Positions 9,801-18,500 of a stretch of DNA of 64,000 nt are shown here, in pieces; position 1 is the first letter of the stretch; every line of letters starts with the position of its first letter. The notes below the pieces were generated by a model. That model made no database searches and had not been told where the DNA came from. It saw only the letters and a program-made list of their open reading frames with translations. The position numbers and the translations under genes were made by a program. Location of the stretch: NCBI RefSeq assembly GCF_007752935.1, contig NZ_CP036319.1:6552501-6616500 (forward strand), in the 5' to 3' direction. The DNA comes from Crateriforma conspicua. Lineage in GTDB: Bacteria > Planctomycetota > Planctomycetia > Pirellulales > Pirellulaceae.

Positions 9801-11017
9801 AAACGGCGCGGCTGATGGAACAGCATCACCCGATCGGCGTCGGCGCGGTCACAGAGTTTGACGGTTTGTTCGCCGACGGTTTTCGCGCGTTGGTTTCCAC
9901 CGTCGTGCATTCGGTACGTCAAGCTCACCAAACATCGTCATCGGAACGAACCGACGGCGATGACCAAGCGGTCAAGACGCGACGCGATTTAGCGATCGGA
10001 CAAGATCGCCGCCTGGCCGAACAGTTGATCCCAGCGCTGGAACGCTTGACCGAAATCATGCTGGGCAGTTGGCTGGAACACAGCAAGACGCTGCGACTGT
10101 CCCCGCTGGAAACCGTGACCGATCCCCGGAAATGGGATTCGCTGGTGTCGTTCATCGATCGATACGGCGATCCGTTGTTCACGCAAGTCTTTTTGCAACT
10201 GGGCAACATCCGCGCGGTGTTGCACCAGGGCGTTTCGTCGTGGTTGCAGCGTGCGATCAAGGAAGGCGACGATTCTCTGCAAGACACTCGGTTGTTCGAC
10301 GATCTGTTGTCTGGCCAAACCACCGTCGACGCGGCGTCGCGTGCGATCACGCTGGTCTACGAATCGGTGTTCGACCACCATGCCGAATACCTGGACTACA
10401 ACAGCACCACGACGCAAAGTGATCGCGGCGAACTGATTTACATGTTCTTGGATTTCTTGCGACTCCGGGCTCGCTACGAACGAATCGCGTGGAATTTGAA
10501 ACCCGTCATGTGGGCGCACGAGGTCTTGGTGCACGCGGGAATGGATCAGGCCGCCATGATCTGGCGACGATCGCTAAGCGAGCGGATCGGCAGCGAAGCC
10601 GAGGTCTACGTTCAAAAATTACAGAAGCTGCAAAAAGAATACGCGATGCGAATGCCGACGGTCGCCGACCGCATCAGCGAACGCTTCGCGCGTCCCATGA
10701 CGATCGACCGCATGCGTGCCTTGGTCGCACCATCGCTGGATGCCGCCGAAGATGACTCGTTGTGCGCCGAGTTCGAGTTGTTGGAAAAAGAAGCCGAACA
10801 ATTGGCCGAAACGCCCGCCGGCGTCGGCTTGGACACACCGGCATGGTTGACCGCATTGGAAAACGAAGTTGAAAAGCTAGCAAAACAAGCGGCGGCCAGT
10901 GAGATCGATCCGCAAGCATTGATGACGATCCGCTACGTTACCTTATCGTTGGACGAATTGAACAATCAGTTGGCCGTTGCCAGCACGCAAGGCCGGCGAT
11001 TGCCACACCGGCGATAG
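6896..11017 (+). CDS. Giant (1373 aa) protein of unknown function
   Basis: I do not recognise a characterised family. The frame is open back to 6593, but that part overlaps the Lys-rich gene and is Arg/Pro-rich, so I start at ATG 6896 (MLLPAVPENLRDPLQRLAGYLNF). The protein is mostly amphipathic helix with many Leu/Glu/Arg residues, no signal peptide and no clear membrane segments, so it is probably cytoplasmic. A very acidic, probably disordered stretch lies at about 695-750 (DGWDEDDQEENPY and following). A coiled-coil-like region lies near 1235-1340. Such features suggest a scaffold-type protein, but that is inference. Codon use matches its neighbours, so there is no sign of recent transfer. 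Confidence 0.85.
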   Translation: MLLPAVPENLRDPLQRLAGYLNFSSGKTDLATLAAWNTVYGEAIGENALIGMPGWLVLKEWLRNTLRQLKKNQAAFADHQQADRVVRLLWSELLPAYLDFHSDLLFHQEPEDVFNGFFLAKAAESILCHLDRDNDADVVTASIDRLNDYVGYRPVATLENRRGEPYPHEFVRPIPLYLRDVGVSAGPYQAIIELTLQTLRDTDESICRAAGMDLDRLDELAFDPRAYDFDHPVNRRPNYHFGGWDDRSVGDDGCFHRFVLRQVTLNALLDRVNESSELSREELLVESASVLAGTILMASGISGWGPAAYGSEITLGSLMKPIAGYRDAFYKDRLTQIAPDHAQRLVSEQQTHHQPFGAARQYLNASLAKRRAMQVQHAQLARLYARMGYPDAAKRQSDVVAVPSARLLSKIDCEVTAGLRALRAGRLSVAVDVVDDAFQRLQRAIQCGALIDPWDILGFGGNFSLYPGPENSVHDGRVDDILYVMDQLFGYIARVWSEAAARDETEAYDHLEKLYRRIAEWWRQFAAHTIDSIEATDPLESYESAKLVSRALRLWHRGGAAAGDVKFWAPHADLFDSPRAYTLVISALLERMDFVPAMALLVHWLGRADEIGLSQGGSSLPRLSERWLLRVRGQQTATTDVDGSDTDTAEDSTPPDWALVRKLFDYYEANAEQYWSAPEFNLGSNGHRKSRDSVDWNAELTAANEADGWDEDDQEENPYAAAYENVTYEDSTDDGNEGAVFEFGEENGSQTELQSESKRLTEHLAFLQSLARMWALAADMLISRRANKPDDAPEESLDYLTSWADRARENRIGLLELLDDIRNYKIKPAGTDKESMKAYDRTRLLRDSLMERVIGTAVEMSDTRRLLCAAIDAMSGKPDGEITDRFPEDDPQAVALFAALISGNSENARLLFPEFLDVIHNKSLLYIPLSRGGDPVKIYVARLRQRVLRHLVHWLPRRGLIIETCRLIETARLMEQHHPIGVGAVTEFDGLFADGFRALVSTVVHSVRQAHQTSSSERTDGDDQAVKTRRDLAIGQDRRLAEQLIPALERLTEIMLGSWLEHSKTLRLSPLETVTDPRKWDSLVSFIDRYGDPLFTQVFLQLGNIRAVLHQGVSSWLQRAIKEGDDSLQDTRLFDDLLSGQTTVDAASRAITLVYESVFDHHAEYLDYNSTTTQSDRGELIYMFLDFLRLRARYERIAWNLKPVMWAHEVLVHAGMDQAAMIWRRSLSERIGSEAEVYVQKLQKLQKEYAMRMPTVADRISERFARPMTIDRMRALVAPSLDAAEDDSLCAEFELLEKEAEQLAETPAGVGLDTPAWLTALENEVEKLAKQAAASEIDPQALMTIRYVTLSLDELNNQLAVASTQGRRLPHRR

Positions 11018-11088
11018 CACGCCGCTCCGGTGAATCATTCCGTTTGTTGCAGCAAAACTTGTCACCGAAACTTTGGTCGTCGGTCGTT

Positions 11089-11113
11089 TTGACGCCAAAC
11101 AAATCTTTACAAT
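11089..11113 (+). promoter_or_regulatory. Weak promoter-like hexamers before the sugar isomerase-like gene
   Basis: TTGACG at 11089-11094 and TACAAT at 11108-11113 both match consensus at five of six positions. Their spacing is only 13 bases, shorter than the usual 15-19, so this is a tentative call. A start near 11120 would place the palindrome at 11137-11156 inside the 5' leader. Confidence 0.25.
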
Positions 11114-11136
11114 GATCGCGACGACAGGCATACTCC

Positions 11137-11156
11137 TGCCGCTGACATCAGCGGCA
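11137..11156. repeat. 20-bp palindrome in leader of sugar isomerase-like gene
   Basis: TGCCGCTGA at 11137-11145 and its exact reverse complement TCAGCGGCA at 11148-11156 flank two bases (CA). As DNA it could be a dimeric repressor operator; as RNA it would form a tight 9-bp stem, although a loop this small would open the innermost pairs. It lies 87 bases before the ATG at 11243. No T-run follows, so it is not a simple terminator. Confidence 0.55.
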
Positions 11157-11242
11157 CGACGAACCAGGGACGCAACCGTAAACGGTCGCCACGCCCCGGA
11201 AAGAAACTCAGCTCGGACGACGGGAGATCGACACTCGCACGG

Positions 11243-12070
11243 ATGAACACGTTAGCGATCAATCAGCTTTCGACGCTTCGCTGGGACATGCAGGATGACG
11301 CCCTGGCGTATGCGAATCGAGGCTTCAGCGGCATCGGCATTTATCGTCCCAAGCTGGAGGACTTCGGCTTGGACCGGACGGTTGAACTATTGGCCGAATC
11401 GTCGCTGAGCGCCACGTCGCTCAGTTGGGCCGGCGGTTTTACCGGCAGTGATGGCCGTCGGTTTGACGAGGCCGTTGACGATGCCATGGTCGCCATTCGT
11501 GAAGCGGCGAACTTACGTGCCGGCACCCTGATCGTTCTCGCAGGCGGTCGCAACAATCACATCCGCAATCACGTGCGACGCACTTTGCTGGAAGCACTGC
11601 GACGCGTCAGTTGCGTGGCCGAAGAATTCGGCGTCACCCTGTCGTTGGAACCGATTCATCCCGGGTGCGGTTACGAATGGTCGTTCATCAACGACTTGGA
11701 ATCTTGCCTGGAAATCATCGACGCGGTGGGCAGCCCGAACCTGGGTGTGACGTTGGACACGTATCATGTCGGGATGGACGATGACATCGTCCGTTGGTTA
11801 CCGGACGTGATCCCGCACCTGCGTCTGGTGCAGCTTGGCGACGGTCATCATTGTCCGCTGGGCGAAATGAATCGTTGCTTGTTGGGCGAAGGCAACGTCC
11901 CGATCGCGACATTGTTGCAAACGCTGCGGATGCACAACTATCGCGGTCCGATCGAAGTCGAAGTCATCGGCGAAGACGTCGAAACGCTTCAGTACGATTG
12001 CATCTTGGATCACGCGAAAGGGTTCTTGGATCGCGTGTTGCCGGATGCCACCCGAGCGACGCTTTCCTAA
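11243..12070 (+). CDS. Sugar phosphate isomerase/epimerase-like TIM barrel protein
   Basis: 275 residues of the xylose isomerase-like / AP endonuclease 2 superfamily. Metal-ligand motifs of the family are visible: Glu in LSLEPIHPGCGY, Asp and His in GVTLDTYHVGMDD, His in LVQLGDGHHCPLG, and Glu near the end in GPIEVEVIGED. Known members isomerise or epimerise sugars and inositols using a divalent metal in the cytoplasm. The exact substrate cannot be told from the sequence. The gene stands alone between the giant protein and a convergent small secreted protein. ATG at 11243 follows a 225-base leader region with a palindrome. Confidence 0.85.
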   Translation: MNTLAINQLSTLRWDMQDDALAYANRGFSGIGIYRPKLEDFGLDRTVELLAESSLSATSLSWAGGFTGSDGRRFDEAVDDAMVAIREAANLRAGTLIVLAGGRNNHIRNHVRRTLLEALRRVSCVAEEFGVTLSLEPIHPGCGYEWSFINDLESCLEIIDAVGSPNLGVTLDTYHVGMDDDIVRWLPDVIPHLRLVQLGDGHHCPLGEMNRCLLGEGNVPIATLLQTLRMHNYRGPIEVEVIGEDVETLQYDCILDHAKGFLDRVLPDATRATLS

Positions 12071-12127
12071 CCGATTGGCACACGTCACCGATCGACGTTT
12101 CGCAGCGTTATCAGGTTGCAGGCAAGA

Positions 12128-12535
12128 TCAACGGCTTGCCGGCGTTTCGGGCCACAACGCTTTGCGTTGATCCTCGGGCAGCCAACGCCTGTTTTGTTTC
12201 TCCGGATCTTTCTGTGTCCACGTTTCGCGAAATTGGCTGGCTTCGACTCTTCGAATGCTGCCGTTTTCACGCCACGACGCAAAATAGCCTCGCGGATTCC
12301 ACGAACGTTTGGGCAGATGATCGGCTGACTTGATCAATCGCCATGAACGCACCAAGAAACGGTTCTGTTGATCGGACCAATCGTAGAAGATCAGTTGCCG
12401 AAAGACTTCGCGGCCTTCTTCGTCCACGAAATGATTCAGTTCAATCAAGTCGACGCGGGCCACTTGGCGGTGAGCCGAAGAAGCTGATTGCAGACCGGCT
12501 GCGGCGATCAAATAGACCGTAAAGATCGATGACAT
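12128..12535 (-). CDS. Small secreted planctomycete protein of unknown function
   Basis: 135 residues. The frame is open upstream to 12667, but the ATG at 12535 is preceded by a good ribosome binding site (GGGAGG, 8 bases away on the coding strand) and begins a signal peptide (MSSIFTVYLIAAAGLQSASSA). The mature part contains RVDLIELNHFVDEEGREVFRQ, IFYDW and FRETWTQKDPE, a pattern I associate with conserved planctomycete hypotheticals, from memory only. It is rich in Trp and charged residues and has no Cys. It converges on the sugar isomerase-like gene. Function unknown. Confidence 0.8.
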   Translation of the reverse strand: MSSIFTVYLIAAAGLQSASSAHRQVARVDLIELNHFVDEEGREVFRQLIFYDWSDQQNRFLVRSWRLIKSADHLPKRSWNPRGYFASWRENGSIRRVEASQFRETWTQKDPEKQNRRWLPEDQRKALWPETPASR

Positions 12536-13054
12536 GTTTTTGCCTCCCAACGTGTCAGGGGAAGGCCATCGCCCGGCAACCACTGGCGGTCGGCCGGTGC
12601 CCGGTGCCGCGTTCCAAATCAAGGAAACGCCGACGTTCCGCACGGCCCATCGGTGCGGAGATACCAAAGATAATTACCGGACGTAAATAGCGTGAATTCC
12701 GCATGGCCCCCGTGGCGACGCCAATGCGCGTTGAGGCGGAAATGGGGTCCCTTGTTTTTTTCACGTCCCGTTTTTTTGTCGAACTAGAATGCCTCGTGGT
12801 CGCTTCGACGACGGCGGTCGGGCGGTGACACCCGATATCGCCAGAAGCGCCGACCGGTGTAAATTGGTGGTCGCGGCTTTGATTGCCGGACTCCACGCAC
12901 CGTGACAGTGTTTGGTGTTGATCGCGAACTTGTCTCAGACGACACCTTTTCCAGCCCGAGTGGCGGATGCCCAGACGGCCGCGATCGACTGGCCCAAACA
13001 CTGTCTCCCCACTTTTCCTATTCTTTCTCGATCGAAATCCCAGGATGCATCGCG
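12536..13054. other. 519-base divergent intergenic region
   Basis: It separates two divergent small genes. It holds two T-runs (around 12752-12762 and 12771-12777) and a TAGAAT at 12785-12790 that could be a -10 element for the rightward gene, but no fitting -35 element is seen. A frame across the region on the minus strand looks random. No RNA gene is recognised. Confidence 0.4.
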
Positions 13055-13282
13055 ATGCAATTCATCGAGCTGACCGGCAAGACGCTGCTTGACGTTGTGA
13101 ACGAAGGCGAAATCGACTTCAAGGAGTTGCATCAAGCCGGCGTGACCGGTGATTCCATCGTCCGCATCAACAAATACGGCGAAATCGAATTGCGTCGCGC
13201 CGATGGCTGGGTCTTGGTGGGCGGATTGCTGGGAAATTTCGAAGAACGTTTGCGACGTCTGACCGGTCTGGATTGGGCCTGA
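13055..13282 (+). CDS. 75-aa conserved-type hypothetical protein
   Basis: A compact 75-residue protein starting MQFIELTGKTLLDVVNEGEIDFKELHQAGV. The open frame extends back to 12902, but that part is Ser/Pro/Arg-rich and unlike a protein, so ATG 13055 is preferred. It is acidic with alternating hydrophobic residues, and its ILV-rich strands (DSIVRINKYGEIELRRADGWVLVGG) suggest a small beta-rich domain. No signal peptide, Cys or membrane segment is present. The C-terminus RLRRLTGLDWA is short and sharp. It converges with mfnB. I do not know its function. Confidence 0.75.
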   Translation: MQFIELTGKTLLDVVNEGEIDFKELHQAGVTGDSIVRINKYGEIELRRADGWVLVGGLLGNFEERLRRLTGLDWA

Positions 13283-13310
13283 CATCGCGCCCTTTTTCAT
13301 AGGTCTTGTT

Positions 13311-14090
13311 TCACGGATTTTCGTTCCGACACAACGCGACCTGACGACGCCAACGATCCACACGTTGGCGATCGATGGGGCGAACTCGGTTGCCCCCGCA
13401 CACATCACCACGCACGCCAAAACCGTCAGGCAAACAATCATGCCTGGCGAATCCCATCACATCGGTCAGCTTCAGACGCCCGGCGGCCATCCAGCGGATA
13501 CCCGCCTGACGCGAACGCTGGTGCAAACGGGCCATGCCGTGCCACCCCAACAACTGGATGGATGACGCGGACGTTTTATCGAAAGTGTCGACCAAAAACC
13601 GAGTCATCCCCGCGTGCAGCGCCGCCATCAGCACCTGGTCCCAGGGAAGACATCTCGCGGCTTGGTGATCCGCATACGCAACCGCAACCAGTTGCGTGTG
13701 TGGCGAAAGATCGTTCCGAATCTGGTCCCAAAGCCGGATCAATTCGGCTCGAGAACCGCAACCCGATGGGCCAACCTTGGCGTAGGCGAACTCGGACGGG
13801 ACCGACGCCGCCACGTCACGTGCCTGGTCCGTTTCTCCTAGGGCGGCGGACAATCGCGGAACGTTGGACGATCCTGCGTGGGTGCCTGTCCCCATTTGAC
13901 ACGCAGCCCTTTGCCACAGGGTCGGCGATACTGGTGCCAATGGACCGCGTGAAGGCGATTTGAAGTCCAATAGATCCACGTTAGCATCGATCGCCGCAAT
14001 CGCTTCTGGCCAATCTTGCACGCTGACCAACAATTGAGGGACGTTATTGCCGCCTGCGTCGTCGACCTCACCGGTCGCCGATTGCATCAT
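13311..14090 (-). CDS. mfnB: (5-formylfuran-3-yl)methyl phosphate synthase-like (MfnB, DUF556)
   Basis: MfnB joins two glyceraldehyde-3-phosphate molecules into the furan precursor of methanofuran, the formyl carrier of archaeal and H4MPT-linked C1 metabolism. Counting from ATG 14090, the N-terminal strand LLVSV is followed by LLDFKSPSRGPLAPV with Asp42 and Lys44, the Schiff-base-type Lys of the family. A second Lys lies in FAYAKVGPSG, and the late barrel strand reads LVDTFDKTSASS. The C-terminal end has the family-like GVRGDVCGG. The open frame reaches 14198, but that part is Arg/Ser-rich; ATG at 14090 or 14087 is likely. It is divergent from RNase D. The organism probably uses H4MPT/methanofuran C1 transfer. 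Confidence 0.85.
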   Translation of the reverse strand: MMQSATGEVDDAGGNNVPQLLVSVQDWPEAIAAIDANVDLLDFKSPSRGPLAPVSPTLWQRAACQMGTGTHAGSSNVPRLSAALGETDQARDVAASVPSEFAYAKVGPSGCGSRAELIRLWDQIRNDLSPHTQLVAVAYADHQAARCLPWDQVLMAALHAGMTRFLVDTFDKTSASSIQLLGWHGMARLHQRSRQAGIRWMAAGRLKLTDVMGFARHDCLPDGFGVRGDVCGGNRVRPIDRQRVDRWRRQVALCRNENP

Positions 14091-14299
14091 CGCAGCGGTC
14101 GTGCGTCGAGTGTTACCGAGCCCGCAGGGGCTGTGCCTGGAAACACCGTACCGGGCGACACTGCACCGGATCACACTAGGCCTGGGTTCGCGGATCAACT
14201 TCGATTCCGTGGTGCGGGGTTGTCGGATAGGCCATCGGCTCCGCGTGCACTACATTCATCGCATCCAGCCGACCACGTTTTCAAACGCCATCGTCGACC

Positions 14300-15481
14300 T
14301 TGCAATACCAAGCCATCAAGACCCCCGAACAGTTGAATCGCCTTTGCGATCAACTGGCCCAATGTGACGTCATCGGATTTGACACGGAATTCGTTTCCGA
14401 GGACAGCTATCGTCCGGAATTGTGTCTAATCCAAGTGGCTGCCGATGACGTTTTGGCTGTCATCGATCCCTACATGGCGGGTGACACCACACCGTTTTGG
14501 AATCTATTGGCCGAAGAAGGCCGCACGGTCCTGGCCCACGCGGCACGTGAAGAATCTCGTTTCTGTTTTCGTTTCTCCGGACGGCCGATCGCCGGCTTGT
14601 TCGACACGCAATTGTCCGCAGGTTTTGTCGGCATCGAATATCCGGCTTCCCTCGGGACTCTCGTTCAGCGGTTGTTGAACAAAAAGTTGCCCAAAGGGGA
14701 AACCCGGACTGATTGGCGTGAACGCCCGCTTTCCGACGCACAGTTGGATTACGCGTTGCAAGATGTCACTGACCTGCGTGCGTTGTACGACAAGATCCGT
14801 CGCAAGATCGACACGCTGGGTCGCCAAGCCTGGGTCGATGAAGAAACGCAGGTCTTTCAAGAAAAAATCATACGCGCCGAAACGCAGGAAAACTGGCGTC
14901 GCGTCAGCGGTTCGTCGGGCCTGCGTCCGCGACAACTGGAAATGGTGCGACAGCTGTGGCTGTGGCGCGAAAGCGTCGCTCAACAGTGGGATCGGATTCC
15001 CAAGCGTGTCTTGCGGGACGATCTGATCGTCGAACTCGCCCGTCGCGGCAGCACCGACCTACGACGCATCCGCAGCATTCGCGGCATGGAACGTCGCAAC
15101 CTTCAATCACAGTACGAAAACATCGCCGCGGCGATTCAAAAAGCGATCGACGTTCCCGACGAACAGTTGCCACAAAAGGCCAAGGGATCACGACGCGTCG
15201 TTTCACCGATGCTTAGCCAGTTCCTGTCGACGTCGATCGCCTGTATCAGTCGCCAACATCGTTTATCGCCATCGATCGTCGGCAATGCCGAAGACGTACG
15301 TGAATTGCTGGGCTATGAACTGGATCCCAAACCGGGCGACCCGACGCCGAGCCTGTTGAAAGGCTGGCGCGGTGAAATCGTCGGCAAATCATTCCGCCAG
15401 TTGCTGGCCGGTGAACTGGCGATTCGAGTCGCCGACGTCAAAGAAGCCCAGCCGTTGGAATTCATCTCGGTCGACCCTTAG
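14300..15481 (+). CDS. rnd: Ribonuclease D (DEDDy 3'-5' exonuclease with HRDC)
   Basis: 393 residues, similar to bacterial RNase D, which trims 3' ends of tRNA precursors and other small RNAs. Exo I shows Asp28 and Glu30 in GFDTEF. Exo III shows the Tyr and Asp of DYALQDVTDL. Exo II reads HAAREESRF, where E. coli RNase D has Asp two residues before a hydrophobic helix; Glu stands at the aligned site here. FDTQL and RTDWRERPLS are also family-like. An HRDC domain follows (about 210-285, RPRQLEMVRQLWLWRES). The best start is TTG at 14300, since no ATG fits the domain edge. Confidence 0.92.
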   Translation: MQYQAIKTPEQLNRLCDQLAQCDVIGFDTEFVSEDSYRPELCLIQVAADDVLAVIDPYMAGDTTPFWNLLAEEGRTVLAHAAREESRFCFRFSGRPIAGLFDTQLSAGFVGIEYPASLGTLVQRLLNKKLPKGETRTDWRERPLSDAQLDYALQDVTDLRALYDKIRRKIDTLGRQAWVDEETQVFQEKIIRAETQENWRRVSGSSGLRPRQLEMVRQLWLWRESVAQQWDRIPKRVLRDDLIVELARRGSTDLRRIRSIRGMERRNLQSQYENIAAAIQKAIDVPDEQLPQKAKGSRRVVSPMLSQFLSTSIACISRQHRLSPSIVGNAEDVRELLGYELDPKPGDPTPSLLKGWRGEIVGKSFRQLLAGELAIRVADVKEAQPLEFISVDP

Positions 15482-15569
15482 GCCGACCCGACGAATCGAT
15501 CGCCACACGCCCGGCCGGTCAATCCGACCGGGCAATCAACGCCGCCTGCGGGCCTTGCGGCCGGAACAA

Positions 15570-18500
15570 TCAGCGATTGCTGGCGTCCGTGCTGCGACGG
15601 CTGACGCGATCACTACGCGGGTTCATGTAGTGGGTCGCTTCTTCGGCCATCAGCGTGATGTCACCGCTGCGGATCTCAGTCCGGAATCGGTGATGACCAT
15701 CATTCTGGGCTCGTGCGACCACCTGCAGCCGGATTTCTTGCCCCGGAGCGATACGATCGATCGGGTCGAACAAGACCTGTCCGGTCAACACTTCGCCGGT
15801 TTGTCCCGTGATCCGGGTCGGTTCGATGCCGTGACTGAACTGGGCGATGGCACGCACTTGACGTGCTTCCTTGCTGCCGCGGTTGCGAACAACGATTTCG
15901 TACATCACGTCTTGGTCGACGGGTGCGGGCGCCGGCGGGTCGTTGATCGACAACACCAAGTCGGCGATGGCTTCGACTGCGGTTCCCAAGCTGACTTCCG
16001 CTTTGCCGGCGGCGGTACCGCGGCAATCGAACGCAAAGACTTGTTCGCCGGTCGTCGTCATCTGACAGCGGAAGTCATAGCTGCGTCCTGCCTTGGGCGA
16101 CAGCGAATCGATCTTCCATCGCAACTGACTGCCATTGACGCTGGCTCCGTCCAGCCCACCCAAGTACTTCACACCGGGCGGCAGAGTCAGCGTCGCTACG
16201 ACGTGCTTGCTGACGGCGGTGCCGACGTTTTGCAGGTCCAAGTGATAGGACGCTTCGCTGTTTTGGTACTTCAGTTCGGGACCGCTCAACACGGCTTCAA
16301 ACTTGGCGGCACTGACGCGGATGACTTTTTCCGCTTCGGCACGCAGTTCCAGATCGCCCGCGGCCAAACCGTGAATACGCAAGTCTTCCAAGTCCTGGGC
16401 CGTCAGTTCGACTTCGAACTGTGCTTCCTTGCCGGCCGGAATGTCACCGACCTTTTGCGATTGAGGCGTCGCGGAATTTGGTGACAGCGTGAACACGACG
16501 TTCGGGGCAACCCCATCGCCGGGGTTCAGCACGCGAACCTTGTAGGATTCCGATTCGCCGTAGACGACTTCGTCGGGACCGTCGATGAACAGAGCCAACT
16601 TCGGTTGCTGGACACGCACCTTGGCGACACTGCGCTGTGGCACCAGCGTCCAATCGACATCGACGTCGTACAAGCCGCTACGCATCGCTTTGAGCTGCAT
16701 GGTCAACGTTTCGCTGTGTCCGGCGGGCAAGCGATCGATCGTCCAAACCAAACGTTCGGCGGAATCCTCGGGGCCACTTTCCACGCTGCCGTCGGTCGTT
16801 TGCTGGCCTTTGACTTCGGCCCAGTCCGGGACCAACGCACGCACCAACAAGCCTTCGGCGTCAATGCTGCCGCGGTTTTCCACGCGGACGACATAGGGAC
16901 GAGTCTGGCGAATCATCATCTCCGCCGGGCCTTGCGTGATCACACGGATGGACGGCAATTCGGTTGCAACGGCTGTCTCGCCGGCGTTCAACTGGCGTGT
17001 CGACCGATCCGAGGTCGCCGGGATCGACATCGCGGGGATGCCGCCCTGGTTGACCTCGGTCACGGATGAACCGCTGGCCGACAACTGTTTTTCAGTCGTC
17101 GCCGGTTCGGATGCCGCGGTGGACGATGCAGCGTTCGCGGGCATCGACAGGGCGGCGGCATCGCGTTGGCCGTACGGATCGGTGGCCGCGAAATTGTCGG
17201 CACTGTTCGTCGATTCGGTTTTGGACAGGTTGCTAGCCGCGGGCGGCATCTGCAGCGCCGGTGGCGTGCTGACGGTGTCTTTGTTGGGATAACCGGCCAA
17301 TTGTCCGTTGGTGGTGGCGTTGCCGGTCGGCGCAGCGGGCGCGTCGCTGGGAGCCGGCGGAATCGCCAAGCTGGGCGACGGCTGGGATGCCGCGTAGGGC
17401 TGCGAAGTCGGTGGTTGCAGTGTCGTTGCCGATTCGGTCGCGGTTGCCGTGTCGGCCGGCGGCGTTAACGCAACATCTTGTTGCACCGGAGCGGCAGATG
17501 TCTTGGCGATGGTCGTGACTTCTGCCGAAGGCACCGGCTGTTTGGGCGTCGGTGCCGGCTTTGCTTCGGCTTTGGCGACAGTATTCTTCGACTGCGGTGT
17601 TTCGGCTTGGCGACGTGACGATCCGCTCGTCTGGGGCTTCGATTCTGCGACGTCGGCCGATGCCGGGGCGTTGGTCTTTGCCTGCGTCTTCGCCTTGGTT
17701 TCTTCGGTCGGCGTCAACTTTCGGCGAGCGACACGCGGCACCAAATCGTCGATGGAATCATCGCTTCGGATCTCGCGACGACGCTGCTGAATGCTTTCGA
17801 CGGCGGACAGCTTTTCCTCGGTCATATCACGGCTGGACAGACGCGACGACCGGCGACTGCTGGACTGATCCGACAGCGGGCTGGTCGAACGACTGACGAC
17901 GGCGGGTTGGTCGACCGTGGGGACGTCGATCGTGCTGGTGGTGCGACGACGAACGATGCGAGTGTCATCGGCGGGCGGCTTTGGAACGTTGGACAACTGC
18001 GGTTGCGGCGTCGTTGTCCGGGGTGCCGGTGCCGGACGCGGCATGGGCGCCGGTCGCGAGGTGTTCGCGGTCGCCGACGGATCCCGAATGGGCTGTGGCA
18101 CATTGCGGCTGTTGGACGATTGCACCTGGTGATAGGGAATGCCGTCCCAATCCGCCGGTTCGGGCGCCGGCACGCTGCCGGGATTGATCGGTGCCGCAGC
18201 GGTCCCGGCCGACGAAGATGACGACGATCGGCTGCCGAACAATCCGTCCAACAACCCGCGACCGCTGCTGCTGCTACTACTGCTGCTGGACGACGACGTC
18301 GTGCGTCCGCCGAAGATATTCAGGGCACGGCGCGGCTGGCTGCTGGGCTGCTTGCCGATCACCTGACGAATCATTGATCCGTCGTGTGCCGCATTGCCGC
18401 CGACAGCGTGTGTCACCGCTGGCTGTGCCTGCGTCGCCGATTGAGCCATCGCTGGAACGGCCAAAGTAAACACGCTGGCGGTGGCCAGCATGCCGTGCAT

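Noticed and set aside
15500-15540. GC-rich inverted repeat between rnd and the DUF11 gene as a terminator
   Set aside because: Arms CCCGG and CCGGG can pair, but the stem is interrupted and no T-run follows on either strand, so a rho-independent terminator is not supported.
15372-16484. 370-residue plus-strand frame antisense to the DUF11 gene
   Set aside because: It starts inside rnd in another frame and lies opposite DUF11 repeats. No signal peptide or domain is seen.
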